A DNA stretch of 64,000 nucleotides from Fretibacterium sp. (GCA_024695065.1 JAILIX010000099.1:30319-94318), one strand, 5' to 3'; positions 17,381 through 27,074 are shown, numbered from the stretch's first letter. Made by a program: numbers and translations. Notes: generated from the letters alone by a model not told the origin.

Positions 17381-17410
17381 GAAGACGGCTCCGCAGGCGG
17401 AGCCGTCTTC
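17381..17410 (-). terminator. Intercistronic hairpin between binding protein and permease genes
   Basis: A perfect 12-bp stem GAAGACGGCTCC with complement and a 6-base loop. It has no U-tract in the transcript direction, so it is likely an attenuator or 3'-stabiliser that keeps the binding protein mRNA in excess over the permease. Confidence 0.75.
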
Positions 17411-17426
17411 GCTGATTACAGGTTTG

Positions 17427-18440
17427 TTACATCTTGTTCTTCACGCGCTCCTCAAAGTTCGTCCGCAGATCGGAACGCTCCTTCAGGCAGTTCTCCCAGC
17501 TCACCGGCATGGCGCTCTTCACGATCTCAGCCGTGTTGATGGAATCGTAGGGAATCGCGGGCGGCTCCTTCAGCACAGAGTGCATCCAGCCCTTGACGAT
17601 ATAGCCCTGACCCTCCGGGGAAAGGAACCAGTCCGTCAGTTCCTCGCAGATCTTCGAGTTGCTGTGGGCGCTCCAGCCGTCCTTAACCGTCATGATGGGC
17701 GAGGGGACACAGATGACACCGTCAGTGGGGTAAATGACCTCGAGAGCGCTGCCTTCCTCCTCGCGCTTCTTCAGCACAGACTCCTCAAGAATCATGACCA
17801 TCTTGCACTCGCCCGTCTCCAGCTTCGTCAGAGCCACGGAGCCGGACTCCACCATCACACGGTTCGCGGCCAGCTTGTCGAAGTACTCGTAGCCGTACTT
17901 GTCCTTCAGGGCAGAGACGGCCACCAGCGCCGTTCCGGACGTCAGAGGGTTGGACATGGATATAAAGCCCTTCATGGCCTCGCTGTAAGCGAAGTCCTTA
18001 AACGACTGGGGCAGGTCTTCCTTCTTGAACTTCTCCGGGTTGTAGGCCAGGATCATATTCAGGTTCCGCACGGGGTACCAGTAACCCTCGGGATCATACT
18101 CCAGGGCCAGGTTCTTCGCCGCCGGGGTAACGTAAGGATGCAGAAGGCCAAGTTCCTTCAGCTCAAGGGCATAGGACGGGTCGGCCACCATCAGCATATC
18201 GCAGCCCAGCTTCTTCGTGTCACGCTCAGCCGCTATCTTCGCCTGAAGCGTGCCCGTACCGCCATAGAAGAACTCCACGTCGTAGTCCGGGAACTTCTCG
18301 TGCAGGACCTCCGTCATGGCCTCGATGATGTCCTCATACATCGAGGTGTAGATTGTCACCTTCGGCTTGTCCGCCGCGCCCGCCATGCAGACACAGGACA
18401 AAACCAGCACCGCTGCCAGAACCACCACCAGTTTCTTCAT
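17427..18440 (-). CDS. ABC transporter substrate-binding protein, Fbp-like family
   Basis: Exported receptor of 337 aa for the downstream permease and ATPase. Signal peptide MKKLVVVLAAVLVLSCVCMA; the mature part opens KPKVTIYTSMYEDIIEAM, and FYGGTGTLQAKIAAER and YPTDGVICVPSPIMTVK are typical of the iron(III)/aminoethylphosphonate cluster. Which solute it binds cannot be decided. It is the first gene of a binding protein - hairpin - fused permease - ATPase cassette. Confidence 0.88.
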   Translation of the reverse strand: MKKLVVVLAAVLVLSCVCMAGAADKPKVTIYTSMYEDIIEAMTEVLHEKFPDYDVEFFYGGTGTLQAKIAAERDTKKLGCDMLMVADPSYALELKELGLLHPYVTPAAKNLALEYDPEGYWYPVRNLNMILAYNPEKFKKEDLPQSFKDFAYSEAMKGFISMSNPLTSGTALVAVSALKDKYGYEYFDKLAANRVMVESGSVALTKLETGECKMVMILEESVLKKREEEGSALEVIYPTDGVICVPSPIMTVKDGWSAHSNSKICEELTDWFLSPEGQGYIVKGWMHSVLKEPPAIPYDSINTAEIVKSAMPVSWENCLKERSDLRTNFEERVKNKM

Positions 18441-18516
18441 CCCAAAAGCCTCCTCACAGATTTGTTGACAAAATTACGATAAGGTAAGCATACCACAAAC
18501 AGTGGAGTTCGTAAAA

Positions 18517-20205
18517 TCACAACGTGGCCGACAGGACCTCCTCCATTGAAGTGATCCCCGCCAGGACCGCGTTGATTCCCGACCGGCGGAGGGTCTTCAT
18601 TCCCCGCTGAATGGCTGTCTGGCGCAGGGCAGTGACCCCGGCCCCGTCGAGGATCATGCGTCGGAGGACGTCATCCATAACCATAATCTCATAGATGCCG
18701 CGCCGCCCCCTGTATCCGCTGCGGCACTCGCTGCACCCCCGCGGACGGAAGGCATGGGTTCCCACAGGAATGCCGTTCAGCTCACAGGTGCGGGCATCGA
18801 GCTCATACTCCTCACGGCAGTGGGGACAGAGACACCGCACCAGACGCTGGGCAATCACCCCCGTCAGGGAAGCGGCCGCCATAAAGGGGGGAATGCCCAT
18901 GTCAATGATGCGCGTGACGGCGCTTGGAGCGTCGTTGGTGTGCAGCGTTGAGAACACAAAGTGCCCCGTCAGAGCGGCCCTGATTGCGATTTGGGCCGTC
19001 TCCTGGTCCCGGATCTCCCCCACCATGATCTTGTCCGGGTCCTGACGCAGAATGGATCGCAGAACATGGCCAAAGGTCAGCCCGGTTTTCTCACTGATCT
19101 GAACCTGATTGATCCCCGCAATGGAGTACTCCACGGGGTCCTCAACGGTAACAATGTTGATCTTCGGATTGTTGATCCTCTGAAGGATGGCATAAAGGGT
19201 CGTGGACTTTCCGCTGCCCGTCGGGCCTGTCACCAGCAGAATGCCCCAGGGTATGCCGCAGAACACCTCCAGCTTCTCCCTGTCATCCGCCTCAAGCCCC
19301 AGCCGGTCCATGCCCATCAGGGCCCTCTTCCTGTCCAGAATGCGCAGCTCGACCTTCTCTCCGTTTATGGTGGGCAGAGTGCTGACACGCAGGTCAATGC
19401 GCCGGCCTTCGTCGTTGACCCAGATGCGTCCATCCTGAGGCATGCGTTTTTCGGCGATATCCATGCCGCCCATGATTTTGAGACGGGACACCATAGCCCC
19501 CTGAAGCCATGAAGGGTAATCAGACACAGTGCAGAGCAGCCCGTCAACACGAAACCGCACACAGCCTCTCCCCTCCTGAACCTCAAGATGGATATCCGAC
19601 GCCCCCTCCTGAATGGCCTGCTGAATGATTCCATTGACAAGCTGTATCATGGGCGCGTCGCCGGAGACAGAGGCGTCATCCCGGCTCCATTGAAGGATTC
19701 CCTGCCTGTTGGCAGCGTCAGTGATCGCTCCCTCCAGATTGTCATGAAAACTGTAGAGACGGTCGATATTCTCCCGGATATCCTCCTGCGTCACGACACC
19801 AATCCTGAGCTTACAGCCCGAGAGCATCTGCACCTCATCCAGAGCCGCCAGATCCAGAGGGTCGGACATGACTATGAACAGTTCTCTCTCCCCCCTGAGG
19901 GACAGAGGAACCAGTTTCAGGCGTTTTGCCGTTGAGTGGGGAATCAGGCAGATGGCCTCCGGTTCTGAATAAAGGTTGGACAGAGAATAAAACTGCAGCC
20001 CCAGCTGGACGGACAGCGCCTCGGCCAGATGTTTTTCCGTAATCACGCCCCTGGAGATCAGAATCTCACCGATCCTTTTTCTGGCCTTTGGGTTCTGATT
20101 CTGCCACCGGAGCGCGCCGTCCAGCTGCTCCCGGGTGATGACTCCTTCCCGGATCAGAATTTCGCCCAGCCGCAGCCGTTGGTCCTTCCTCTGAAAATTA
20201 TCCAT
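18517..20205 (-). CDS. Type IV pilus / type II secretion assembly ATPase (PilB/GspE family)
   Basis: Cytoplasmic hexameric ATPase that powers pilin or pseudopilin assembly. In 562 aa: two MshEN-type repeats (RLGEILIREGVITREQLDGA at 12-31 and RIGEILISRGVITEKHLAEA at 44-63), of the kind that binds c-di-GMP; Walker A GPTGSGKST (327-335); Asp box VTVEDPVEYSI; Walker B IMVGEIRDQETA; and a C-terminal four-cysteine zinc site (CLCPHC and CSEC). No other pilus or secretion gene is adjacent, so it stands alone. Start ATG follows GAAGG closely. Confidence 0.92.
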   Translation of the reverse strand: MDNFQRKDQRLRLGEILIREGVITREQLDGALRWQNQNPKARKRIGEILISRGVITEKHLAEALSVQLGLQFYSLSNLYSEPEAICLIPHSTAKRLKLVPLSLRGERELFIVMSDPLDLAALDEVQMLSGCKLRIGVVTQEDIRENIDRLYSFHDNLEGAITDAANRQGILQWSRDDASVSGDAPMIQLVNGIIQQAIQEGASDIHLEVQEGRGCVRFRVDGLLCTVSDYPSWLQGAMVSRLKIMGGMDIAEKRMPQDGRIWVNDEGRRIDLRVSTLPTINGEKVELRILDRKRALMGMDRLGLEADDREKLEVFCGIPWGILLVTGPTGSGKSTTLYAILQRINNPKINIVTVEDPVEYSIAGINQVQISEKTGLTFGHVLRSILRQDPDKIMVGEIRDQETAQIAIRAALTGHFVFSTLHTNDAPSAVTRIIDMGIPPFMAAASLTGVIAQRLVRCLCPHCREEYELDARTCELNGIPVGTHAFRPRGCSECRSGYRGRRGIYEIMVMDDVLRRMILDGAGVTALRQTAIQRGMKTLRRSGINAVLAGITSMEEVLSATL

Positions 20206-20368
20206 CCTTCTGCTTCTCCACCCGTTTTCTCCGTGTATTTATCAGGATTTTCATCCGCGCACCCGGAATATTATTTCTCAGGGGCCTCAGCATATTATCA
20301 TATAATTTTAAAATCAAGGAATCCTCTGAACCCCCAGCCCGCCCCGGAAAAGGCAGCTCCTGGAAATA

Positions 20369-20396
20369 TTGACAAGGGGGTCAAAAATTATACAAT
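20369..20396 (+). promoter_or_regulatory. Sigma-70-type promoter for the aldolase gene
   Basis: TTGACA (20369-20374) and TACAAT (20391-20396) are separated by 16 bases and lie 75 bases before the aldolase start. The -35 box is a perfect consensus. It lies in the 265-base divergent region shared with the PilB-like gene. Confidence 0.75.
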
Positions 20397-20470
20397 AGCA
20401 GTTATCTGATCCGTTCAGCAGCTCATCGTGCGGAGGAACCAGTCAATTTCAGGAAAGGATCGTTTGCCTT

Positions 20471-21355
20471 ATGCTTGTTAATATGAAGGAGATGCTGCTC
20501 AACGCCGACCGTGATGGCTATGCGGTCATGGCGGTCAACAGCGTGAACATGGAAATGGCGCGCGCAGTCATTGAGGCTGCCAACGAGGAGCACTCCCCCA
20601 TCATAGTCCAGATGGGACGCAGTCAGATGGCCAAGCTCGCCCACCCGGAGGACATCCTGCCCATGATTATCGCCATGGCAAAGCGTGCTGATGTCCCTGT
20701 CTGCCTCAACCTCGACCACGGCCCCGATTTTAAGACGGAGGTTGACGCAATTCACCGCGGCTTCACCAACGTAATGATTGACGCTTCGTCGCTGCCCTAT
20801 GAGGAGAACGTGCGCCGTACGCGCATCATTGCAGACCTCGCTCACGCCAGCGGAATCACCGTTGAGGCGGAGCTTGGGCACGTTGGCCAGGCGGCGGACG
20901 GCGACGGCCGCACGGCGGATATGTACACCAACGTCGCGCAGGCGGTGGATTTTGTGCAGAAGACAGGCGTGGACGCACTTGCGGTGGCTATCGGGACAGC
21001 CCACGGAAAATACCCGAAGGGTTTTGTCCCCAGACTGGACTTCCAGCGCCTCGCCGAGCTCAAGGCCGCGCTGAAAATGCCCCTCGTCCTCCACGGCGGC
21101 TCCGGCTCAGGCGACGAAAATATCCGCAAGGCAGTGGCCGGCGGCATCAACAAGATCAACGTCTGCACCGACGCGTTCCACGCGGCGGAACTGGCGATGA
21201 AGGCAAAGTGGGAGATGGAGCCCGACACGGACTATCTGAACATCATGATGACAGCCGAGGCCGCCATCAAGCAGTTTGTTAAGGACTATATCCGCATGAT
21301 AGGCTCCAACAACCGCTATATTTTCGATTTCTCCGACAACGGCAGCAGGGAGTGA
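20471..21355 (+). CDS. Class II fructose-bisphosphate aldolase family protein
   Basis: A 294-aa zinc-dependent aldolase that cleaves or forms ketose 1,6- or 1,6-tagatose bisphosphates. Metal and substrate motifs: CLNLDHGPDF (zinc His and catalytic Asp), VEAELGHVGQ (zinc Glu), AIGTAHGKYP (zinc His), LHGGSGSGDE (zinc His and phosphate loop) and KINVCTD. The length and motif spacing fit the FbaA/GatY branch; fructose versus tagatose preference is not decided. It is a monocistronic gene with its own promoter and terminator. Confidence 0.9.
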   Translation: MLVNMKEMLLNADRDGYAVMAVNSVNMEMARAVIEAANEEHSPIIVQMGRSQMAKLAHPEDILPMIIAMAKRADVPVCLNLDHGPDFKTEVDAIHRGFTNVMIDASSLPYEENVRRTRIIADLAHASGITVEAELGHVGQAADGDGRTADMYTNVAQAVDFVQKTGVDALAVAIGTAHGKYPKGFVPRLDFQRLAELKAALKMPLVLHGGSGSGDENIRKAVAGGINKINVCTDAFHAAELAMKAKWEMEPDTDYLNIMMTAEAAIKQFVKDYIRMIGSNNRYIFDFSDNGSRE

Positions 21356-21418
21356 GGCTTTCCTCACCGCAGGCACCCTACCTTCACGCGGAGACACGAC
21401 GGATTTTTCGCTTAGAAA

Positions 21419-21451
21419 AAAAGCGGCAGAGAAAATTTCTCTGCCGCTTTC
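21419..21451. terminator. Bidirectional terminator after the aldolase gene
   Basis: AAAGCGGCAGAGAAA pairs perfectly with its complement over a 15-bp stem with almost no loop, with T/A runs on both sides. It separates the convergent aldolase and ABC ATPase genes. Confidence 0.9.
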
Positions 21452-21515
21452 GTTTACTGAAAAAAGGAGTCCGCGGGAGTGTCCCGCGGACAAGCGTCTG
21501 CCCTCTCAGGAGAGA

Positions 21516-22655
21516 CTAAAGAATCTCCAGACTTCCAAGGGCAAAGCGCTCCGTGCTGTCCTTGTCGAAAAGGACTGCATAGTCGCCCTCAAACTGGAAG
21601 CGGACCATAGAGTCCATAGTGTAGTCAATGCGGCCAAAGGCCACCGCCGAGAGCGTGATGCCCCGGGTGTCGAGGGCCAGCACCGTGTCCATGCCGGTCG
21701 GCAGCGAGGAGATCACCTTCCCCTCAATGCCGCCTTCGTCAACAATCTTGACCATCTCCGGACGGATGCCCAGCACGCAGCGCCCCCCCTCAAAAGCCGT
21801 GATGCGCCCGGCCCCCTTCAGGTCCCCCTCCGCGGGGTGAAAAACCACATCGAAAGACGCCGCTTTCAGTTCAATGCCTCCGTCCGCCTGAGGGGTTCCG
21901 GTGCATTCCACAAAATTCATGGCCGGATTGCCCATAAAGTCGGCGCAGAACATATTGCACGGCTCGCCGTACAGCTCCAGCGGGGGGCAGTACTGCTGCA
22001 AAACGCCGGTTTTCATCAGGCATATCTTGCTGGAAAGCGTCATCGCCTCTGACTGATCGTGGGTCACGTAGACAAAGGTGGCGCCTGTGGTCATGTGAAG
22101 CCGCTTGAGCTCGGCGCGCATGTCGTTGCGCAGTTTGGCGTCGAGGTTGGAAAGCGGCTCGTCCATCAGCAGGGCGCGGGGATTCGGCGCAAGCGTGCGG
22201 GCAATGGCCACACGCTGCTGCTGGCCGCCGGAAAGCTCTGCGGGGTAACGGTCCACGTACTCCGCAATGCGCATGATCCCGCAGATTTCCCGCACGCGGC
22301 TCTCAATTTTCGTTTTCTCCCACTTCATGTTTTCAAGGCCAAAGGCAATGTTCTGACGCACGGTCATGTGCGGCCAGAGGGCGTAGTTCTGGAACAGGAA
22401 CCCCACCCCGCGTTTGTCCGGCGACACATTGATGCCCTTTTCCGCTGAGAAGACGCACTTGTCGTCAAAATAGATATCGCCCTCTGTGGGCATCTCCAGC
22501 CCGGCAATCATGCGCAGTGTTGTGGTCTTTCCACAGCCGGAGGGGCCCAGCAGGGACACAAAATCGCCGTCCTCAATGGTGAGGTTCAGCCCGTCCACCG
22601 CCCTGGCGCCCTTTGAAAACTGCTTTGTCACATTGACTAATCTTATGCAAGGCAT
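21516..22655 (-). CDS. ABC transporter ATP-binding protein, Fbp/Pot family with TOBE domain
   Basis: A 379-aa transport ATPase. Walker A GPSGCGKTT (37-45), Q-loop LFQNYALWPH, signature LSGGQQQRVAIART, Walker B ALLMDEPLSNLD and switch THD are intact, followed by a C-terminal TOBE-like region with VLGIRPEMVKI. The ATG at 22655 follows GGGAGG by six bases; upstream in-frame codons overlap the permease gene and are rejected. It serves the permease at 22690-24486. The cassette resembles the one at 14.5-18.4 kb in architecture. Confidence 0.9.
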   Translation of the reverse strand: MPCIRLVNVTKQFSKGARAVDGLNLTIEDGDFVSLLGPSGCGKTTTLRMIAGLEMPTEGDIYFDDKCVFSAEKGINVSPDKRGVGFLFQNYALWPHMTVRQNIAFGLENMKWEKTKIESRVREICGIMRIAEYVDRYPAELSGGQQQRVAIARTLAPNPRALLMDEPLSNLDAKLRNDMRAELKRLHMTTGATFVYVTHDQSEAMTLSSKICLMKTGVLQQYCPPLELYGEPCNMFCADFMGNPAMNFVECTGTPQADGGIELKAASFDVVFHPAEGDLKGAGRITAFEGGRCVLGIRPEMVKIVDEGGIEGKVISSLPTGMDTVLALDTRGITLSAVAFGRIDYTMDSMVRFQFEGDYAVLFDKDSTERFALGSLEIL

Positions 22656-22689
22656 AGGAATCCTCCCTATTCTGTCTGTTTTTGCCGCA

Positions 22690-24486
22690 CTACTTTCCGC
22701 CAACGCCCTTTTCGATGGACGCGCCTGTCAGTCTCTCCACCACAAAGTTCATCACGAGCACGATGAAGATAATCAGCAGGTTGATTGCGTTGCCGTACTG
22801 CGCCCAGCCCTTTTCATCGTAGAAGAAAAGCAGCGTGGTCAGCACACGGTTGTTTGCCGTAACGAGGATGACGAACAGGCTCAGCTCTCTCATGCACGAG
22901 ACAAAGGGCAGCAGATAGCCGGACACAATGGTCGATTTCTCGATGGGAACGATAATCCGTGTCATTCGTTTGATCCAGGGCACACCAAGGATTATCCCCG
23001 CCTCCTCAATCTCCGGCGAGAGCTGGAGCATCGAGTTGACGCCGCTTCGCGAGGCCATCGGCAGATATTTGACCGTGCCGATCAGCGCCAGGATCGTGAA
23101 GGTGCCGTAGAGCGGCGGGATAATGCCGCGCTGCTGGGAGAACATCGAAAGGTAAATCGCCGCGAATGCCATTGACGGAATCAGATACGGGATGAAGGTC
23201 AGATTCTCCACAACCCGGCTGAGGAGACTGCCCCTCCTGCGCACGATGGAATAGCCCGCAAGGAACCCCACGGTGCCCGCTCCCACAGCGCACGCGAAGG
23301 AGAGTTTGAGCGAGTTGAACAGCGTGTTCCAGACGTCCGCGTTGAGCAATATGCCCGCTTTGTCCTGATAGTCGTTGCCGCCCTTGGAAATACCAATCCA
23401 AAAATCGAGGGTCATGTTGGAGAAGTGGTAGTTGCCGTCCGTCAGAATCAGCGACTGGAGGACAAATGAGATAAGCGGAACCAGCGACATGCACATCACA
23501 ACGAGGCCCACAAAAAGAGAAATCGGCGTGCGGATGCGGCCAAGGCGGAACAGAGAGATGTTCGCGCTCTTGCCGGTCACGGTGGCGTAGGACTTCCGCG
23601 TGCCGATAATGTACTGATTCATAAGCATGATAATAATCGAAAGCACGATCATCAAAATAGCGATGATATAGCCCACGCCGGGGTTTGTCCCCTGAATGGT
23701 CGAATACATCTCCGTGGTCAGCACGTAGTAGCGCACGGGCAGCCCGAGAAACTGCGGCACGGCAAAGGAGCTCATGCTGCTGGAAAAGACAAGAATGATG
23801 GTGCTCATCACGGCGGGCATGACCATCGGGATTGTGATGCGCGTAAACATGCGGGCCTTCGTGGTGTTGAGAATGATGGCCGCTTCCTCAAGGTTTGCGT
23901 CCATATTCCGCAGCACTCCCCCGATGAGGATATACGCAAAGGGAGCGTAGTGCAGGCCCGTGGTCAGGATAATCGGGAACGGGCCGTAGGCAAACCAGTT
24001 TGGAATTGCAATGCCGGTCAGCGCCGTGAATATCCCCGGCGCACCGCCGACCACGGCGTTTTTGAAAAAGTTCCGCCATGCCAGCGCCAGTGTCCAGGAC
24101 GGCATGATGTAGGGGAAAATAAACAATTTTGTGAGTGTCCCCTTCCACATCATGTCCGTACGGGTGACCAGCCACGCAAAGCCGCCGCCAATCAGTATCG
24201 CCACAAGGCAGGTGAACACGGAGGTATAGAGACTGTGCCACAGCGGCGTCCAGATGAGTATCTTGCTGTAGTTGCTGAAGAACGCGCGTATCCAGTGATA
24301 CAGCGTGAAACTCCCCACCGCCTGCCCTATGCGCGACTTCTCCGAGGGGTGGACCACAAAGGCGTCCTTCACTATCGAGAACAGAGGCAGCACGACAAGG
24401 TAGGTCAGCGACAGCAGAAGCAAAATCAGGAGAATATTATAGGGTTTGCTCAGAAAAGTTTTGACGTTGTTCCATTTTCTGTTCAT
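22690..24486 (-). CDS. ABC transporter permease, two fused permease units
   Basis: A 598-aa integral membrane protein with two permease halves, each about six helices. The coupling loops are NLEEAAIILNTTKARM (first half) and EIEEAGIILGVPWIKR (second half). It has the same fused layout as 15642-17360 but is clearly divergent in sequence. Transcribed after the binding protein gene with a hairpin in the 158-base gap, and before the ATPase gene. Substrate unknown. Confidence 0.9.
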   Translation of the reverse strand: MNRKWNNVKTFLSKPYNILLILLLLSLTYLVVLPLFSIVKDAFVVHPSEKSRIGQAVGSFTLYHWIRAFFSNYSKILIWTPLWHSLYTSVFTCLVAILIGGGFAWLVTRTDMMWKGTLTKLFIFPYIMPSWTLALAWRNFFKNAVVGGAPGIFTALTGIAIPNWFAYGPFPIILTTGLHYAPFAYILIGGVLRNMDANLEEAAIILNTTKARMFTRITIPMVMPAVMSTIILVFSSSMSSFAVPQFLGLPVRYYVLTTEMYSTIQGTNPGVGYIIAILMIVLSIIIMLMNQYIIGTRKSYATVTGKSANISLFRLGRIRTPISLFVGLVVMCMSLVPLISFVLQSLILTDGNYHFSNMTLDFWIGISKGGNDYQDKAGILLNADVWNTLFNSLKLSFACAVGAGTVGFLAGYSIVRRRGSLLSRVVENLTFIPYLIPSMAFAAIYLSMFSQQRGIIPPLYGTFTILALIGTVKYLPMASRSGVNSMLQLSPEIEEAGIILGVPWIKRMTRIIVPIEKSTIVSGYLLPFVSCMRELSLFVILVTANNRVLTTLLFFYDEKGWAQYGNAINLLIIFIVLVMNFVVERLTGASIEKGVGGK

Positions 24487-24570
24487 AGACGGTCTCCCTT
24501 ATGGCGGATTTTGCCCGAACGGGGAGGTTCGGGAGCTTTTTTCCCTGAGCTTCAGTGATACCTGCATGAA

Positions 24571-24609
24571 AGTATGTAAGGGGACAGCTTTGCCATCCCC
24601 CTACATACT
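24571..24609 (-). terminator. Intercistronic hairpin between binding protein and permease genes
   Basis: AGTATGTA pairs with TACATACT and an inner GGGG pairs with CCCC, with a 13-base loop. As at 17381-17410, it lies directly after the binding protein gene and lacks a clear U-tract, so partial termination or mRNA stabilisation is likely. Confidence 0.7.
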
Positions 24610-24644
24610 CTGTGTCTTCAAATGTTGCGAATGCCTGACATCGT

Positions 24645-25838
24645 TTACTTGATAATCTTGATGAAGTCCTCAACATCCGCGCGGTTCGCGGACGCAAAGA
24701 CAGGATCCTCCTGAATGAGAATCTTCTTCCAGGTGGTCACAGGAGAATCGCCCTTGGCCACAGGGAGGGACTGGTTGCCGGAATAGTCGCCAAAGCGGCC
24801 TGTCATGCCAACGTAGACGGATCCGTCACGCTGAACGGTTTTCCCGTCGCCCTGCCAGCCGTCCTCTGTGAAAAGCCAGATCAGGAATGCCTTAGCCAGT
24901 TCGGGGTTGTCGGCATTTGCGGTGAGCAGGCCATAAATCGGGTAAATGAAACCGGCGATCGGAGACATCTTCTCCACATAGTTGAGGGTGAAATTGCCGG
25001 GCTTCAATTTGCTGTCCTTGCGGTTCTTGACGTACTTATTCAGGGTAATGAGCGCCGACCACTTTGTCGGGGCCTCCTGCTCCGGGTTTCCGATTGCCTT
25101 GGCAATGTTGCCGTCGGAATCGCCCGCGACAAGGCCGTTCTTATACATCATCTTAATCCACTGATAGCCGGCATTCGGGCAGTCATCATCCAGTTTGATG
25201 TCAGTGCCGTAATACTCCTTGTATGCCTTCTCAAGCAGCGCCGCATTCTCCCCGGAGGTCAGCATCACCAGGAAATTCATGTTGACGCCTTCCTTCTCGG
25301 GGTCCTTCATCTGGAGAGTGCCGGCATACTTGGGATCCGTGCAGTACCAGATATTGCTCAGCTCACCCTCAGGGACATAGTCCGTGTTGTAGATGAACAC
25401 CTTATTGCAGTAGTCCCACACCAGCAGGGGGCTGCAGTCCGCGCCAACCCTGTCGAGTATCTCCTTGTTGTACCAGTTGTAGACAAAGCCTTCCTCCACC
25501 AGCTCGGAAAACGTGCGCGCGCCGTCCTGGATGAAGATGATGTCCGCACCGGGGACTTTGCTGGCAACCTCCGTGGCGACCTGAGTGATCTGATTGTTGT
25601 CGCCAATCTGGATGCCCTCCACATTATTGATGTCAATGCCAAACTTGTTGGCAAATGCCTCCAGCGCGCTGACGAGGACCGAATGCGTGGTGTAGGCAGT
25701 CAGCTTGTTGCCGTTGGCCTTGCCGGCTGCAAGCAGCTCATCAAAGGTAGCCGTGTCGGGCAGGCTGGCGGGGGCGGCATACGCCGCGACACTGAACGCC
25801 ATCACAAAACAGCAAATCAACGACAGGAACTTTTTCAT
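24645..25838 (-). CDS. ABC transporter substrate-binding protein, family 1-like
   Basis: Exported receptor of 397 aa with signal peptide MKKFLSLICCFVMAFSVAAY. The mature protein contains KLTAYTTHSVLVSALEAF, GADIIFIQDGARTFSELVEE and ASANRADVEDF at the C-terminus; the overall layout is of the extracellular solute-binding proteins used with Fbp-type permeases. GAGGAAG lies six bases before the ATG at 25838. Solute unknown. It is the first gene of its cassette. Confidence 0.86.
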   Translation of the reverse strand: MKKFLSLICCFVMAFSVAAYAAPASLPDTATFDELLAAGKANGNKLTAYTTHSVLVSALEAFANKFGIDINNVEGIQIGDNNQITQVATEVASKVPGADIIFIQDGARTFSELVEEGFVYNWYNKEILDRVGADCSPLLVWDYCNKVFIYNTDYVPEGELSNIWYCTDPKYAGTLQMKDPEKEGVNMNFLVMLTSGENAALLEKAYKEYYGTDIKLDDDCPNAGYQWIKMMYKNGLVAGDSDGNIAKAIGNPEQEAPTKWSALITLNKYVKNRKDSKLKPGNFTLNYVEKMSPIAGFIYPIYGLLTANADNPELAKAFLIWLFTEDGWQGDGKTVQRDGSVYVGMTGRFGDYSGNQSLPVAKGDSPVTTWKKILIQEDPVFASANRADVEDFIKIIK

Positions 25839-26245
25839 ACTATACTTCCTCTCTCTTAAAAAAATTTTTGTAAAAAAGCCAGAAACAATAGTCAAATTAA
25901 AGCACATTCCTTTTGATTATGCAAGGTTGTTTCTCAGGCCCTGAATGCACGTCTCCGGCGGCACAGTCCCTGCCTGCATACCGGTTCTGCCCCGGTCAGA
26001 TATCAGGGAACAGGGGGCAGCACTGAATGAGCGTTTTATCCTGAACCTGGCCGCTATCCCTTCATCCATGATTTTTGGGGGCTTTGCTGTGAGAATGCGG
26101 TCTGGATGTATTTAAGCCTTACTGCCTTTTATCGCAGCTTATCGCTGAAGCAGCGGTGTGCGGAACCTGCCGGCGTATGCCGGCAGGCTGGCGTTGACAG
26201 CGGTGTTTTTTCACAAAAGCCCCACGTCTGTATGTACGGAGTGCC
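25839..26245. other. Intergenic stretch without a recognisable gene
   Basis: 407 bases. The first 90 bases are AT-rich and contain the upstream region of the binding protein gene. The rest shows no convincing coding signal on either strand; short open frames there lack ribosome sites and homology. It borders the scarred subtilase/integrase segment, so it may be remnant DNA. Confidence 0.6.
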
Positions 26246-27074
26246 TCAGGAGACTTTCTCAAGCAGGGCCGATGCGCCCAACAGAGCAAGGCCGTAAAGC
26301 CCCGCCAGCCCCATATCGCGCCCGCTGTGGCTGCTGCTTCCGTAAGCGGTTTCCTCCCTGATCATCTGCGGCAGGAGAGCATACACAGCCTTCACGTCCA
26401 GGAATCCGCAGCGTGACGTGTCATTCTTCGTCTGATGGTCAGGCCCCTTACAGACCGCTGTGTCCCTGTCGTTCCTGCAGCAGTTTCCGTTGGCCCCGTT
26501 CGGAAGAGCCTTCCTGATCTGTGCGCCCGCCGCACTGGGCCAGGCGGACTTCAGGAGTACTGCGGCACCGTTCACATGCGGCGCAGCCATAGATGTTCCA
26601 TTCCAGATCACGCAGGGGACATTCTCCCCGACCTTCTCAGAAGGGTCATCACAACTGTAATCCAGCAACATGGGGCTGACGATGCCGACGCCAGGAGCCG
26701 CAATGTCCACATAGATTCCGCCAAAACTGGAAAAGGAGGAGCGTACTATATTCCCTGAAACATCACGGCTGGCCGCCGCCACAACAATCATGTTCTCTAT
26801 GTTGCGGAAGGAGGCGGGATAGATGCAGTTGCCTTTTGTATAATTGAAATATTTTTCATCATCGCAGATGGCAGGGCAGCCAACCCTCTGAGCGTCATTG
26901 CCAGCTGCTACGCAGATGCCGACGCCAAGGTCGCTCACTCCCTTTAACGCATTTCAGCAGAGACTCCTCCGTCACAGGCACCTCAGGGAAAGGGTTTTTG
27001 AAAATCACCAGCACGTCCCCCGTAACGGTCTGTGCTGCCCAGGCTCTACCGGCAATTGTCAACAGGCGTACCAT
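26246..27074 (-). pseudogene. Subtilisin-like serine protease, internally deleted and frameshifted
   Basis: Reading the minus strand from 27074, the first frame gives a short signal-like start and then AWAAQTVTGDVLVIFKNP...VTEESLL, matching the mature N-terminus of Synergistota-type S8 proteases. Around 26950 the homology jumps to a different frame: ALKGVSDLGVGICVAAGND leads into the C-terminal half with the catalytic-Ser motif NGTSMAAPHVNGAA. The segment holding the catalytic Asp and His is gone, so no active protease can be made. The C-terminus ends with a Ser-rich stretch and a glycine/hydrophobic tail (GLAGLYGLALLGASALL), resembling a cell-surface sorting tail. Confidence 0.85.
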
